Below, in pieces: positions 36,801 through 51,800 of a stretch of DNA of 64,000 nucleotides. Each line of letters opens with the position of its first letter. Positions within the stretch are counted from its first letter, which is position 1. The stretch comes from Theobroma cacao (taxonomy: Eukaryota > Streptophyta > Magnoliopsida > Malvales > Malvaceae), in NCBI RefSeq assembly GCF_000208745.1, contig NC_030858.1, forward strand, positions 25,767,201-25,831,200, in the 5' to 3' direction. The notes below the pieces were generated by a model. The model did not search any database and had not been told where the DNA came from. It was given only the letters and a program-made list of their open reading frames with translations. The position numbers and the translations under genes were made by a program.

Positions 36801-39800
36801 ACCATTCATTGAGATGCTTTGGTCTGTATTCTTGAGTATTTAAAAGGGACACCTGGCAAAGGGATTGTATATTAAGATCATGGACATACTCGAGTTGACA
36901 ACTTTACTGATGCCGATTGGGTTGGGTTACCAGATAATAGGAAATCTACTACAGGATATTGTGTGTTTGTGGCAGGAAATTTGGTATCATGGAAGAGAAA
37001 GCAGTAGAAAGTGGCAGCAAGGTCTAGTGTAGAGTCCAAGAACCACGCTATGGCATAAACTACTTATGAGCTTATGTGAACTCATCATTTATTGGAGGAA
37101 ATTGGTTTTGCAGATTCATCTCCTATGAGATTGTGGTGTGATAATCAAGTAGCTATGCATATTTCTTCTAATCAATGTTTCATGAAAGGACAAAACATAT
37201 TGAGGTTGATTGTCATTTTGTACGGAAGAAGATTCAACAAAAACTGATTTCTACTTCCTATGTGAGCACAGGAGAGCAGTTAGCAGATTTGTTTACTAAG
37301 AATCCTTCTCAGGTTAGTTGTAACAAGCTGGGCATGATCAATATCTATGCTCCAGCTTGAGGGGGAGTGCTAAAGACATATATATTGTTATGTCTTATGG
37401 CTTATGTAGGTTTAGGGCTGTATTAGTCTTTTTCATATTCTCTATTCTATTATAAATAGAATAGCCACATTGTGGAAATAGACTTACAAAAAATGAAAGT
37501 AGAAGTTTACAATTTCGATTTATTATCTTCCAATACATCTTTGTTCACGTATACGAGACTCATCAAGTGTTTATTGGTAGAATGGAGTAATAAGCTGGTA
37601 ATTTTGGACCACCTTACGCAAATTGTCATTTACTTTCAGCCTTCTCCTATTGCCGACATTAAAAACATATTTAAGTTTATCTATCATGGGCAATTTTCAC
37701 GTTGACTAAACATGTTCGATATCCTTACTAGAAAACAAATAAAGCATATAATATGAGACAGAATCCTTCAACGGTGAGATGCAATATGCACTCAAAAGGT
37801 CATACATTCTATAGAGCACAAACATGCTAAAATTACCCAATCATAGAAGCATATGAAATCGAGCAGACAATGTATATACAAATTAACTTACCAGATAAGC
37901 CTTCCCATAAAGGAAAAAATATACAGTCAGCACAGTTAACTGCAAAATTAGAAAAATAAATTTGGTCAGCAATGAAAATACAAATTTTTAATGCTATAAC
38001 TGCATCATGCCATCAAAATATTAACTGCATAGGGTTCCCTTGCTTGAAGGATAGCAGACATTTTGAACAAATTGAAGAATATTTATCAGAACGAGTGGAG
38101 CATAAATCCATAGGCACCAAAGCCGCAAAAAACTTCTAGACTATAACATACAGGAATTTCTGATAATTGATGATGTCAAATTTTTTATTATATAACTAAT
38201 TTGTACACCGCACACATGCATAGGATCCATATATGACGCTAACCAGATGATAAGGGCAAGCATTAAAACTACAATAGAAACATTGAATCAACATATAGAT
38301 TTACCAAAGTAAACAATCTACATAGCTCAATTCAATTTCATTCTACCTTAGCATCAGCTAACAAGTGAAAGCAGTTATGTAACAGTCACGTACCATGGTA
38401 CAAAAATAGTATCCCACAGTGGTAAAGTAGAATGACATCATTCTAAAGAAGTCAAAAAGCTGCCCAAGCCTGTATACATCTCGACTAAGAACCTGTTCAC
38501 CATTACCACCAGCAACCTTCCCTTCAAATAAAGCAATCTGATTGAGCCCAACGTCTCTTCCTTTGCCAACCTATAAATTCAAGTTGAAAACTCAAACCTC
38601 AATGGTGTGTAAATTGAAAAGAAGACCAGGGGAAGGGTGAAGGAATCATACTTGAATATACTCATGATGAGTGATATTTCCTTGGCGTAAAGTTGAATTG
38701 AACCCTACAAAATAAACACCCAAAGTTTATTGATTAAAAAATGACCAGAAGCAATTCAAACTAACTTCAACGCAAGTGATACATGGTATTACAAGACACT
38801 AAAGCAACAACACCTTTCCACTCCATAAGATCATTAACTTCGAAATATAAAAATACTAATAAGGAAACAACCAAGCACATACTCCCTCAGTACTAAAATG
38901 ACAGTCTTACTTTGACCCTTTTTTTCTGGCTGACCTATCTGACTTCTTGAAGTCAAAACTTTTTCATTTCTGATCCTTTCTATTTTAGATGCTTCATTGA
39001 CATTTTTAATAAAGTTTTTAATTTTTTTTTTTTTTATAAAATTGAAGGTAATAACAAATTTGACATAAAACGGTCAAAGATAAAAAGCTAGACCTGAAAA
39101 AGTTAAAAATGGACTATTATCTCGGACCTCAATCAAAGACAAGAAGTAGAAATGGAGAGAAGAGGGATTGATTAAGATTCAGCCAACACCCGTACCAACC
39201 CACTCCTCGCCTTCTCCCCTAGAAAAACGACAAGCAAAGAAAAGAAATACCACACAGCATTTGGCAATTCCCTTCATAATAAGGTGATCTTCAACAATAG
39301 GGTCAAATATCTTTCATCAGCACTGACACTTAAAATCGACAGATATATCAAACTAGTCTATTATAATTGTCTCTTATCAGGTAAAACATGAATACCAGCA
39401 TAAATATCTTCGCTTATGTTTATAATACGTGAGGCCTTGCTGATACCACCCCTTGTTATATGGAAAACCCTATCAAAAACATCTGGATGGCCATAATGCA
39501 TTCGGACCCTGAATACCAAATTGCATATCAAAATCAATCAGTATGAAATTAGGAGTCTAAAAAGATATGCAACTCGCTTGTATTACCAATATTCACTTAC
39601 TTCAGAGGATTGGCCAAAACACGCTGACCTAGGGTTACAAAGCTGCTCTCTTGGTTGGACATAAAAGAAGCTAAAGAAGAGACACTGCACATAAATTTTA
39701 TAACCCATAATGTAAAGATGTCAAGACAATCAAAATCAGAAATATCAAACAAATAGAAAAGATTTGAACAAGTTTACCTTCCAGTAAATACATGTTCCCT

Positions 39801-42800
39801 GACACCAAGAATAGTAGGAGGACGTATCCCATGATCACGATGAAATTCTTCCAAAAGGTTTCTCATCTTCAAAGCTTCCTCAAAATAGTTGTCCTGTATC
39901 AAAAGAATGAGAAACTTAATCAAAACACATCCAAGAATTGCAAAGATAAAACTAAAGAGAACAAATCATTAGAACTATATCAGGCCACCAAATCACTTAA
40001 AATTTATACAAAAATTATAGCAAAAATAACATCTGGAAGAAATGTTTATCATCATCATAAACAATTTTGTTTTCCCATGTCTTTATAGCACAAAAATCAC
40101 CAAAAGAATTGGAGTCATCAAGGTATAACAAAGCAAATGTGAATGCTACTGCAAGAAAACACATATGGAAATGTGTTACACTGAGTACCAGCAACACCAA
40201 TCAGGCTAAGATTGTGAAGTACCAAGCAAGTGACAGAGGACTTATGGCATTAGAAGAGTTAAAAAAAATTCCAAAAAGAATAAAGACAATAAATTTAAAA
40301 GGTTGACAAGAACTACACCACGTTGATTAAATGTTATTATAATTTCCTGTTTCGATGGAAGGGTAATTCACTTGTTAAAAGAGAAAAAGTGTAATAGTGG
40401 GCAGTGTAAATGGGGTGTATTTCAGTGCCAAATGCAGCAAATTGCTTAGGCCAGTTGAAGCTGAAACAAACAAGACTAATATGAACCAAAATAACAGTAT
40501 GTCACAATATCAATATTAACCTACTTGAATATGATTCACCTATGGAGATAAAAATCATAGTATTTGTTATGGTATTCAACATAAATTCATTAATATAATT
40601 GACATCGTGGCTTTAAAAAGCATAAAAAGAAATGACAAGTATCACTGAATATGTAAGTGATGCATGACAAATTAAAATGTGTAAACTTGGTTACTACGAC
40701 ACACATCCAGGAGCTTTTGCATTTAGTTATTAGATCCAAGAGAATTAAGTAAATGAATCGACCACAATCCGTCACCTGATTCATGTCAATCGTTTGAATT
40801 GCATTTCCCCGAGTAAATACAATTGCATGGTTTTGATTCTCAGGTTTGCCTTCACCGAGTTTTGGATTTCCAGGCAATTTTATGGCATAGATTTCCTGCA
40901 AACCAGAAAAGGGCCATTTGCAAAATTATTGATTACAGTCAGTTAATTCATTTAAAGTTCAGAAAAAAATTATTTCAAGTAAAACTTCCATGTTAGCAAA
41001 GCATATTGACTGCATTAACCAAGAACAGCACATATTAGTTGAGCTTAATTATCTTTACCAAAATAAAGCATCATTAAACGGGATAAAAATACATCAGCAC
41101 TCAAAAGAGTGAGTGAATGAGACAGAAGATTGGAGAAGAATGATTTTAACAGAGAGTACATACATCATTAAGTGGTTGATACATTTTTTTCTGCTCATGG
41201 GAAAAAACAAAAAGCTATAACCATACCCTTCCAGGTTTCAAGATAGAGAAGTAGGATTGGAAATGATCAATTAGGAAACTTAACTAGTCATAAAAAGAAT
41301 AAGAATGAAGAGAAGAAACATAAACTAGAGCAAGATGTGTTAAGCAGATTAATCTCCTTCAACTATTCTGTGACTACAGAATACCTTCAAAAGTATTAAG
41401 GAATATATTTTCTAAGGCTTCTTCAAGGCTAGTTCTGGTCTATGGAATTAAGCATTGGGTTGTAAAGAAACAGCAAGCGTAAAAACTAAAAACAATGTGC
41501 TGATTGATGTGCTATAAAAGAAGAAAATATGGAAATAGAAAATCAATATACAGGTGAGCATATTATTTTACGAAGAAAAAGTTGTCTTAGATAACCTGGA
41601 CACGAGGTGTATTAACTTGCAATGCACTAGAACAAAGAGTCATATATGACATTTAACGTACCAAAAGAACAGAAAAAGCTGAAAAGACAAGGATGGAAAA
41701 TGTAAAATACAAAAGCATTTAAGACACAATCAAGATATTGCTCCATACAGAGCAGCACTCAAAAAGACTTAATACAGAAACCCTAATCCAGAGGAAGCAT
41801 GCAAATTTGATATCTCAGATTTGAAAACCTCTTTAATAAATCATTCAACTGTTTCAGTATTAGTATTAAATCTCTCCTACAGAACCTTGTAATCTACCAA
41901 AAGACCCAGCTAACTGCAAGTAACAAAACAAAGCACAAAATCACCTGACTTTTAGTCAGTGTAGCACATCAGAATAAAGTGGCAAGAAATAATAAAAAAG
42001 CAATGAAGATTATCAAGAAAATTGGAGTTTCAACTCGAATGTGCTTTCAGGTTTAGACCAAGAAAAACAATTTTCGTCAAGAACTAATTAAAATTTCCTA
42101 TAAGAACTCTTAATACCTACTATCAATTATACTACATCTCCAGAAATGTAGAAATCCTAGCCGTTCATAGTTTGGTTTTCAATCTTAAACTGTCAATCCT
42201 GTCATGCATCAGACCACTTTTTTAAAAACACTAGGAACATTACCAAAGCCTAAAATGAATAAAATCAGACGTCCCTAAGAGACCAAAATAACTGGAAAGG
42301 GAAAACAGACTCAGATTCCATGCCCCTAAGGCATGGGATACTTTCTATATTGTCTTTTCAGAAAAGGGTCACAGGGGAATTTCTATAAGGACTATCCAAT
42401 ATTTGACCATCTAAAATTACTTACTTAAACAAAAAAAAAAACATTTTCTAAAAAGTGGAACTTAAATTTTAAACTTCAGAAAAGTGTTCAAACAATGATA
42501 CGATATGTGTCAGTACCACATAACAGAACAAAATACTGTAGAAAAAGTTTTATGCTTAGAACTTCTATATATAAGTAGTGGACAGCACATAAGAACGTTC
42601 CATACATTTAATTCAAAACATTATCCTGAACATCAAAACCTTAGCACCAGCAGACCATTTTTAACCAATGATGCATTGAAGGAATAGAAATATGCTGATA
42701 GTTTCATGTCATAGCTTTTTTTCTCATTAACACATGAAAATTAAATAGGAAGGAATGCACAAAGTGCATTCTGTCTTTGCACAGAATTTAGTTGTTCACC

Positions 42801-45800
42801 ATTCATACTCAAGTAACTCAACAACAATAAATAAAACCATCTAGTTCTTTTTCTATTGTAAGAATATCGGAAATAGGTCTCCTTCATTAAACCTTGTAAA
42901 GGAGGAAACAAACAAGAAATAGAAGAAGAAAAGCCCAACAAGAGAACAGGTAAATGGATAAACAAATAAAAAAATTTATTTCCAGAAGTCAAATAATTAA
43001 TTGTTAAACTGAAGTTCTAAACTTGGAGTCAAGTACACAACAAAAAAAGAAGAAACCTAGCTAGCATAACTACTAAAAAAGATAAACAACCAAACCTTAT
43101 CTTTCCCATTGATATCAGCTTTCACAAGCTTTGAAAAGTACTCAGTGTGTACTTCACCATCCTTTAGTATCTCAACAACATCAATGAAAGCAACACGAAG
43201 GGCTTCATTTCTAACATCAAAGTTGAATCGTTAGATACAAGGAGCCAAAATAACTAAACATGAGTAACAGCAGAAGAACAATAAAAACTAAAAAAGCAAG
43301 AGTACTAAATGCAACCCAAGCATGCAATGAGAACAAAAGATAAATAAAAAACCCTACAACCCACCTTTGCATTAGCAATGCAATATCAGCAGCTTCAGGC
43401 TTCTGCTCCTCCTTTTGTTTTCCATATATTTGGCATGTGACAACATATGTAAACTTAAGATCTGCCCGTGCACGAGCCTCAGGAGATAACTCAAAACCTT
43501 GAGTATCAGTTGTGTCCAATCTAGATAGTGCAGCCTCTGTATCTAATATTTCAATGATAATTATATAACTGAAGTACAAGATAAAAAAGCATCATATTAT
43601 TGTTGAAGGGACCAACCTCCGGAATTATCTCTCTCCAAATAGGTTTGAAGCATAATAGCTTTCCTATAATACATCATTCCACGGACTGCAGATCCCAAAC
43701 AAGTATAAAGTCAGTGTAAAAAAAAAATGATTAATAGGAACTTATTTTCATTCAAAAAGAGAATAAAGGTTATCAAGCTTTTCACGTAAACCATGAACAG
43801 ATATCACGATACAGAAAAATCCAAAAAGATCTTCCCCAATCACCCATTTGCACTTTAAACCATAATAAAATCAGAATTTTCAACACAAACATGCATTACA
43901 GCCCAATGAAGGCCATTTTCACTAAAGCCTATACCACAATATGAGTAAAAGATGTCATGAAAAGCTACTAACAACACTTGATATGCATGCCATCATAACA
44001 GACAGAACTAAAAATGTGGTTCTTACAATATTCAAAGGAATATGTTCACACATGAGTTCATGAACGTAGAAAAATGACCAAGGTAGAACTTTATGGCAAA
44101 CATGTGTGTGCTATAAAAAAATACAGCATGCTTGCAGACTAAGAACCAAGATAATGATGCCTCAACCAGAGCAGCAGAATGCTGAAAAGAGGATTAAGAA
44201 AGCTAGTTATTTGGCACAATCATTAGCGAAAAAAAAAACTCCTTAGGCAGATTGTTTGCAGATGGTAATGAACATAAACTAATACTTCTAGTGATATAGA
44301 AAGAAACTGAAAATCTGAGGCTTAAACTCAATGATATGGTTATGAGATATCAGAAGCCCAAAAAATTTGAACTCCAGGCCCATCAAACTGCACCAGGAAA
44401 TCTGCTAGAGCAATCCAAAACTTTAAAATTTATAATATCTGATGCTTTAAACTACTATTGTAACAAAAAAGTCCAAAAATTTGACTGTCAGCTACGGTAG
44501 GAAACATCAGCTAGAGCAATTCAGAACTTCAAAACTGGTAATAAGGTCAAACATCATCATTCACACTCCACCCTATAAAAGAAGGTTTTCCAAAAAGACC
44601 AACAAATTATACATATATACATACATATATACAAATAAATATATATATATTTATATATATGAAAACCCATATTAAGTCACCAGGAAACAGCACCAGACAA
44701 TAGATTAAACACAAGGGAGAAGAGGAAACTTTTACCAGTTCTTGCCAATGTCTGTCCTCGGTAAGAGGCCCAAAAACGAAGTTCAAGGATATCACTAGGA
44801 CTATCAAAAAGTTCTGTTTCTGCTGAATTTTCATCACGGCCGATCCTAGCTAGAAAGTTCTTCCACTCATCTGCAGAAAATAAGTGAGAGTTCATAAAAC
44901 CAGCATAATGATCTAGAATAAATTTCAGTTCCATTAAAAGTCCATCACTTCAAGTTACAGATTGAGACAAATGATTATAAGAATGATCTGATAATCAACA
45001 CTTTGCATGACCAAGTATGTCAAGAAGGAAGGAAACAAACAAAAACAGAAAAAGCTTCAAAAACAGTCATTTCAACTAGATAGAGCATCAATCAGACAGC
45101 ACAATCAATTTGCAAAACACCTAACAAATAACAATGAATGAAAAAACTACAGTCCAAGTCCAACTGAATGCAAGCATCAAGCATGAAGCAAAAGAAATGG
45201 GTGGGACATATGACAAAAAACCTTGGAGATCAAATGCATGGCTAAATTCAACAAAGGCTTGGATTAATTGTCATCTTTTGCTTTCAAAAGCAAAAGGGAA
45301 AAAACTGTGTTTCGATACGAACACAAATATTACTTTTTAAATCTTAAGAGTTAAACAGTTTTACATGATCTGACAACTATAGTGAACAATTATCTGGCTT
45401 AATATCACATTTCAGCCATTTATCCATTTTTAATCAAGCATTATTAATCTTGGCATGATGCTCAAATAAGCTCCTAAACTATTAAAAAATTTCAATGAAC
45501 ACTTGTTTTTTTATTGCATTCAATCAAACCCCTATATTTTTATTTCGGATCAAATAAGACCTTATGACTAATGATTAACTAATTGGCATTAATTAAAATG
45601 CCACTTGTCATGTTATATACACTTGGCACTAACATGACTTTGATGTGCAAGGTGAAAAATGCCACATGATTATGTTATCATGCCAAATTAGCATGTCACG
45701 TCATCATCAATTATGTGTCAACATGCCATATTATCAATTATGATATGTTAGCATGTCACGTCAATATCACATGGCATAGAATAATAAATGATATTTTGAC

Positions 45801-48800
45801 TAAGTCAATCATTAGTCATAAGAATTTATTTAACCCAAAATAAAAGTATAAAGGCTTATTTGACTCAAAATAAAACTACAAGCGCTTGATTGAAAGCAAT
45901 AAAAATACAAAGGCTTATTTGAATTTTCTTGAATAGTTTAAGGGCTTTTTTTGGATATTATGCCATTAATCTTTTATTAGGAAGCACGGACATAAAAACA
46001 AGACACAAGACACAAGTTCATAGACATGACAATACGGCAATTATCAAAATTAACATATATTGTGAATGAAAATATAACCAACATGCATTGAAATTCTTTC
46101 AAAATATATAGAACTTATTTAAAAAAGATTTAGTTATTACAAATTTTTTTTGTAATTTTGTTCAGATGTATAGATTTTATAATTGTGTTGGATTATTGTA
46201 AATAAATCTACCCAAATAGATTTATAGGCTCAAAAGTTATAACTGAATAAAGCTATAACCATCCAACCAAAAGCCCATTTGATCTAGCAAAATCTTATAC
46301 CCAAGTGCCATCCAATTTAATCTCAATTTCTCTTTCTCAAATGGCGCAATAACAGTTCGCCTGGTTGAACAAAACAACAGGTCATCTCCTTCATGGATCA
46401 TCTTCTTTCAAACTTTTCACTGCTAAATGGAGTCTCACGCACATGAATCGACTCCATTTGAGGCTAAAAACAAGGGAACATTGTGTTGTGTTCATTGCTT
46501 CTCTCTCTTCTCTTCTGTTTCTCAACTCACTAAACTGAGGCAAGAACATTCTGTCCCCTTACCAACGGCAATAACTTTTTGCCGCTTCACTACCATGTCC
46601 ATACCATATCATTCGCTTGTTCATGTCGTATCCAAAATAACATCTTTTATAACTTCTACTATATCCAGGGATAGACACATATCCAGCCATGCCAAACGTG
46701 TGTTCATGCCCAATGTGTATTCGACACAAATACATGGGTGTTACACCCATATCTGTGCTTCATAGGTCTTTTATTATTTGCTTTTACTTTACAGCAACTT
46801 TGACAGAAACAAAAAGCAAATAGCAGAGAATAAGTAAAAAAATGCAACAAAATCTTAGTTAAGTTTTAGGATCACGGTAGGAAGGATAATATCCAAGTAC
46901 AATAGAAGAAAAAAATAATTGAGTAAACTACACATTTTCCCTTGTTTTTCACGAAAATCATACTTTCATATTTCTTTTGACACAAAAATACCTTAATATG
47001 TTCAATTAGTGTTAGCAAGTATAAAAATTTTAGTAGAAAGTCAAACATACCCAATTATTAAGAGATTTTTTCAATGAAATGATGTAGATATTAAAAGGGT
47101 TACTGACACATTTGGTACCCAAACTATATTCAAAGTCTCAATTTGATACCTTAAGTTTAAAATTTTGCAATTAGGTACTCGAACTTTGCTTTTGTCCATT
47201 AGTTTACACACAAGACTAACATTGTTAGTTAAATGAATGATGTGTCCAAGATATCCAATAAAATGGTAACACGTGGCATGTTTTTATTGGTTGCTTTTGA
47301 ACACGCCATCCATTTGACTAACCATGTTAGTCTCGTGCCAATTGATAGATAGAAGCAAAGTTCGAGTATGCAAATTTTTAAACTATAGGTACCAAATTAT
47401 AAAATTTCTTTCTAACCAAAAAAGAGAAAAAAATGTTCATGTTCCCCCCAACCTTTTTTTCTCCTACCACTTCTCACCTACCAAGCATATTGCTGCTTGA
47501 AAGAAATCATTCTCAAATAACTAAATTTTGTATTCCTTAAGAACATTATTAATAAATTATAAAAGTTACTCCAATCCACAGAATGAGTACACCTAAGATC
47601 AAACACATGATTAGTGAGCTGGTCACACTTGACAGGTCTGTCAGACTCCAAAAATGTAAACAAGTGACATTATTCAAAAAAGAAAAAAAAACACTTAATC
47701 CATGTATCCACGGATAACATATATAAAAAGAAAAGAATTATCTTCTTTTTCCCTTACCAAAAAAATAGGAGCATTGAAGGAACCCAAGTCAATTAATCCA
47801 GCAAATAATATAAGAAAGAAAATAATTATCCATTTTCATTTCTTTTTTTCCGGCCAGGGGGGGGGGGGGGGGGGGAGGAGACAGAATACAGAGAGAGAAA
47901 GCCAGCTAGGAACCTTCAAGTTTAACTCAATTAAACCAATCTAATATTTTCACAATTCAACACCTTCCTATAACAATAAGCAGGTACATTTCCAATTTTG
48001 CACTAATCAATCAAGGAAATATCTAGACAACGTGAAACATAAAATACAGTTATCTTCAGCTTGAGACATAGCAAAGTGAGGTGGAAAATACCTGGATATA
48101 TCTTCTGGAGGTAAAACAAAATAGATATTCCATCCTCGTTCTTCTTCAACAATTCATTCATACTATAAAGCACAATCTCGGAATAATATGGAGTAAACAC
48201 ACTGCATTAATTTATTTAAAACAAGCATGAGAACATGAAAACTGATCAGGAAGATACACTAATACCTAAAAAGACAAAAGAGATTCACAAGGAAAAAGGT
48301 AAAACCTGAAGGACAGCATCTCATGGACAGGTCTCGGTGGGGGCATATCCATGAAAAGTGAATTTGTGAAGAACTCCAGCCTACGTCTTGCCTCAAGATT
48401 TTTGGGAACATTTGAGGCTGAATCTTTAATCGTTAATAGAGAATATAATCTTTTGACTTGTGCTTTCTGAATATTAAAAAGTAGCATAATGCCATTAGAA
48501 GCAAGGAAAAAAACTATAGCTAGAAAATACTAGTAGAGTTATATAATCCTTAACATACCAACTCAGGATCTCTTGGCCATTTCAAGTTTGCAAATAGCCG
48601 ACCTTCAGTCCTAGCTTTTAAAATGTTATTCCATTGTTCATAGTGTTCCCTAGAATACAACAAAAGTTACATATTGATGGAGAGCACATTTCATATGTCC
48701 CACATATAAGCAAAGACTAGAATATTTGACAGACCTCATATTGATGGCAAGCACATCATGCCGCACAACATCATATAGATCTTGAACAGCCTTAACAGCA

Positions 48801-51800
48801 CCTTTTTCATGCTCCGGCTTTTCAGCCTGATTCTGTACAAGCCACATTCGAAACAAAGGACATAAATAAGTACTAAAAACTCCAACAACTGTGAAGCAGA
48901 AAAGATACAATATATATATATATATATATTTAAAGGTAAAAAGCTACAATATATAGATAATTCTTCATTTTTGCATCACTCGTTCCTATTTATGGATTCA
49001 GATTTTTATGAGAAAACATGGAAGCTATGACATAAACCTGAAGTCCTAACTATTCAAATTTCAATTATACTCCTTCCCACAGTCACAACATAAACTGTAG
49101 CACAACAAATTTAAATTTCTATTTCACTCTTTTCCTTGGAAATTAGTAAATCGAGATTGAATCATAGAAGAGGCTTTTCAAACGTTAGAGATGAATGACT
49201 AAATAACACTTTTGCATCCTAGTAGAGGGCAGAAAAGCATGCAGAAATAAGAACTATCCGAAAAAGTACAAAATACAAATAAAAGGAAAAAGAAGACAAC
49301 AAATATACAGCAGGAATTTTGCTTTTATACCACAAGTGAATCAAGAATAAAAGCAATAAAACCAACCAGAATTCCTAAGAGAGCAGTAACCCGCGAAATA
49401 ACCAGTTGCAGCTTGTTTAGCTGAAAATCAACATGGATACTCTTCTTCTCTATACTGGCTTCAATGCCCTCATATATCCTCTCAACCCTAAGGAAAATAG
49501 ATACAACATAAGAATATCATAAGAGCAACATTAATTCTTTACTGAACTCCAACAATTTAATAAGAATTTACCACATCCTTCCTTCAGCTTCCAATATCTC
49601 TGTCAGTATAAACCGGAGGGCATGGTAGCATTCCTGAACTGCATACTTCATATGGTCATCCCTTGAAATCCTTTCCCAGAGCTCATCTTGTGAATCTATT
49701 ATTCTCTCAGAGGCACAATTATTAGCCAAAAATATCTGCAATAGTACATTGAAGATGAAATTAAACACAGGTTTAATCAATAACTGTTGAAAAAAGAAAT
49801 CGTTTAAACAAAATTAAAGAAGTAAATATATAATATAAAAGAAAAATATAACTATTATTAGAGAAATCAAAGACCTTGCTAGCAAGAAGAAAAAGGGGCC
49901 ACTGAACCAAGGGGAGACTCCCCGTATTTTTAGGCATTAAAAGTAACTCCATTTCCCTGCAGTAAAGGACAAGAAGTGAATAAGGGGAAATACATCTCAT
50001 CAAAGAATAGCACCTACATATCAACATTATGGAACCCACAAATACACAATCCACCCAAGAGCCAATACAAAGGAATCTATTAAATCAACAAGAACAGAAT
50101 CAAGAACACTCACAAGTTAGTTAAATAATCTTCTTCCCTCAAATTTTTGATAATTTCATTCCAAACGGGAGAGAAACGAGCAGCATCAAACTTGTTCTTC
50201 TCCACAACCTTACAAACACAGAGCAGTACGTTCCCAAAGAATTAGTTGCTGACTTATAATGTAAAGAAACAATAAACAAAGATGAAAGAAGAAACCCTCA
50301 GTCCTATAGATTAAACAAGCTGAGTCACACATTACCATGGTAATGCAATGACGAAAATGTTCTTTCTTTTTTTTTCAGATAAAATTTTGAAGCTACTAAT
50401 ACATATAGCAATGACTTTGTCATTAAATGGAGCATACAATAAAAACAAAATGATGGTCACAAATTTTAATTAACAGTTTTGAACTACTCTTTTTTCTTTG
50501 TATAAAAAAAATATGAACGGCTCTAAATTAGAACCAATGCCCAAATCGACTCTATCCTTTCCATTTGAGCCATGCCAAATGGAAAACTCCCTATGAATTA
50601 TCTACTAAGTATTGGATATAGTTGAGTCAAATTCACAAATTAACAAACACTATTTACAATCTACACACTTGATAATAATGAAATTTAAAAGTTAACTACC
50701 AAAATACCATTATTTTAATGTCATCTCAAATAAAAAATAAAATATTTTACCTTTTGAATTTAGAGTTTAGACCTGTATATTATCCAGTGACCATTATATT
50801 CACAAAGCAACAAGCATAACTAAATTCACAACTTAGTATATTTTTTACTTCTATTCTACATCATGTTATTAGAACTTTATTAAAATCTGTTAATAGTTTA
50901 TTGATAAACTTAATCAAATAATAACTGAATTCTAATACAAAACTATATCAAGTAATTGAGAACGTTCTACACTTCAACTACCATACTATTTTTGAAAAGT
51001 AATGGTTGATAATATTAATAAAATCAGATAACCAAAAATATGAAATAACACCTGAGACAAGAAATATTACTTATTGATCAATTAAAATTTTGGCATTAGG
51101 GGTTAGTTCTTAAATGTCATGGGATAACAAAGCAAAAATGATGTAGCCGAAAGGTTTAGGCAATTAGAACTCAACAATTAGGGCTAGAATGGGGTTGATT
51201 GTGTTGGAACAATAAAAAGATAATTGGGTTTTCAAAGAAACCTCTTGAATAAATATTCAAAATAACAAAAGATGATAATGATAATCTTCTACCTAAGATA
51301 TTTATTTATAATAGTTAAGATAAATCCTAATCAAATAGTAATTCTAATCCTAAATAAAGACTTAAAGTACTAAAATTCTAATAAAGATAGGAAAAAGAAT
51401 TTCAAACTAAATAAATAAAATAAAATCCTAAACTAACTAAAATACTAAATAAATTTTCATATGCGCCTGCATCAAAAAAGCAATCCAGTGAGTTAGAATA
51501 ACAAAAAGAACAGAAAAACAAAAGGGCAAAAACTACAGAATTTGACAATAGAAAAATGAAAAAAAAATACATATTACAAAAGACACGTGCCAATGATTTG
51601 TTCGAGATGGAGGAATAAATACAAAGTAAAGAGTGTTAACAGCAAACGTAATGGCCAAACAAAACCAGTAGATTGAGCAAGAAAAGTAAGGGACTCAGTT
51701 TACTGTTCTGGTGAGAGGGTGTACTGTTCTGCTGGCAGTGTCATGTGAGAGGGTGTACTGTTCTGCTGGCAGTGTCATGTGAAAGGGTGAAAGGGTGACA

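Larger units (their letters stand above)
33647..37511 (+). mobile_element. Copia LTR retrotransposon in a callose synthase intron, internally deleted
   Basis: A 3.87-kb element in the 4.7-kb intron between exons 32993-33151 and 37892-37939, transcribed opposite to the gene. It has short LTRs, a TGGTATC primer-binding start and a GAGGGGGAG polypurine tract (37359-37367). Gag's zinc knuckle is followed almost at once by the integrase core, so protease and the pre-integrase region have been deleted. Stops and shifts are scattered throughout. Bases flanking the LTRs (GCTTT and ATTTC) are not a matching target duplication. Confidence 0.88.
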
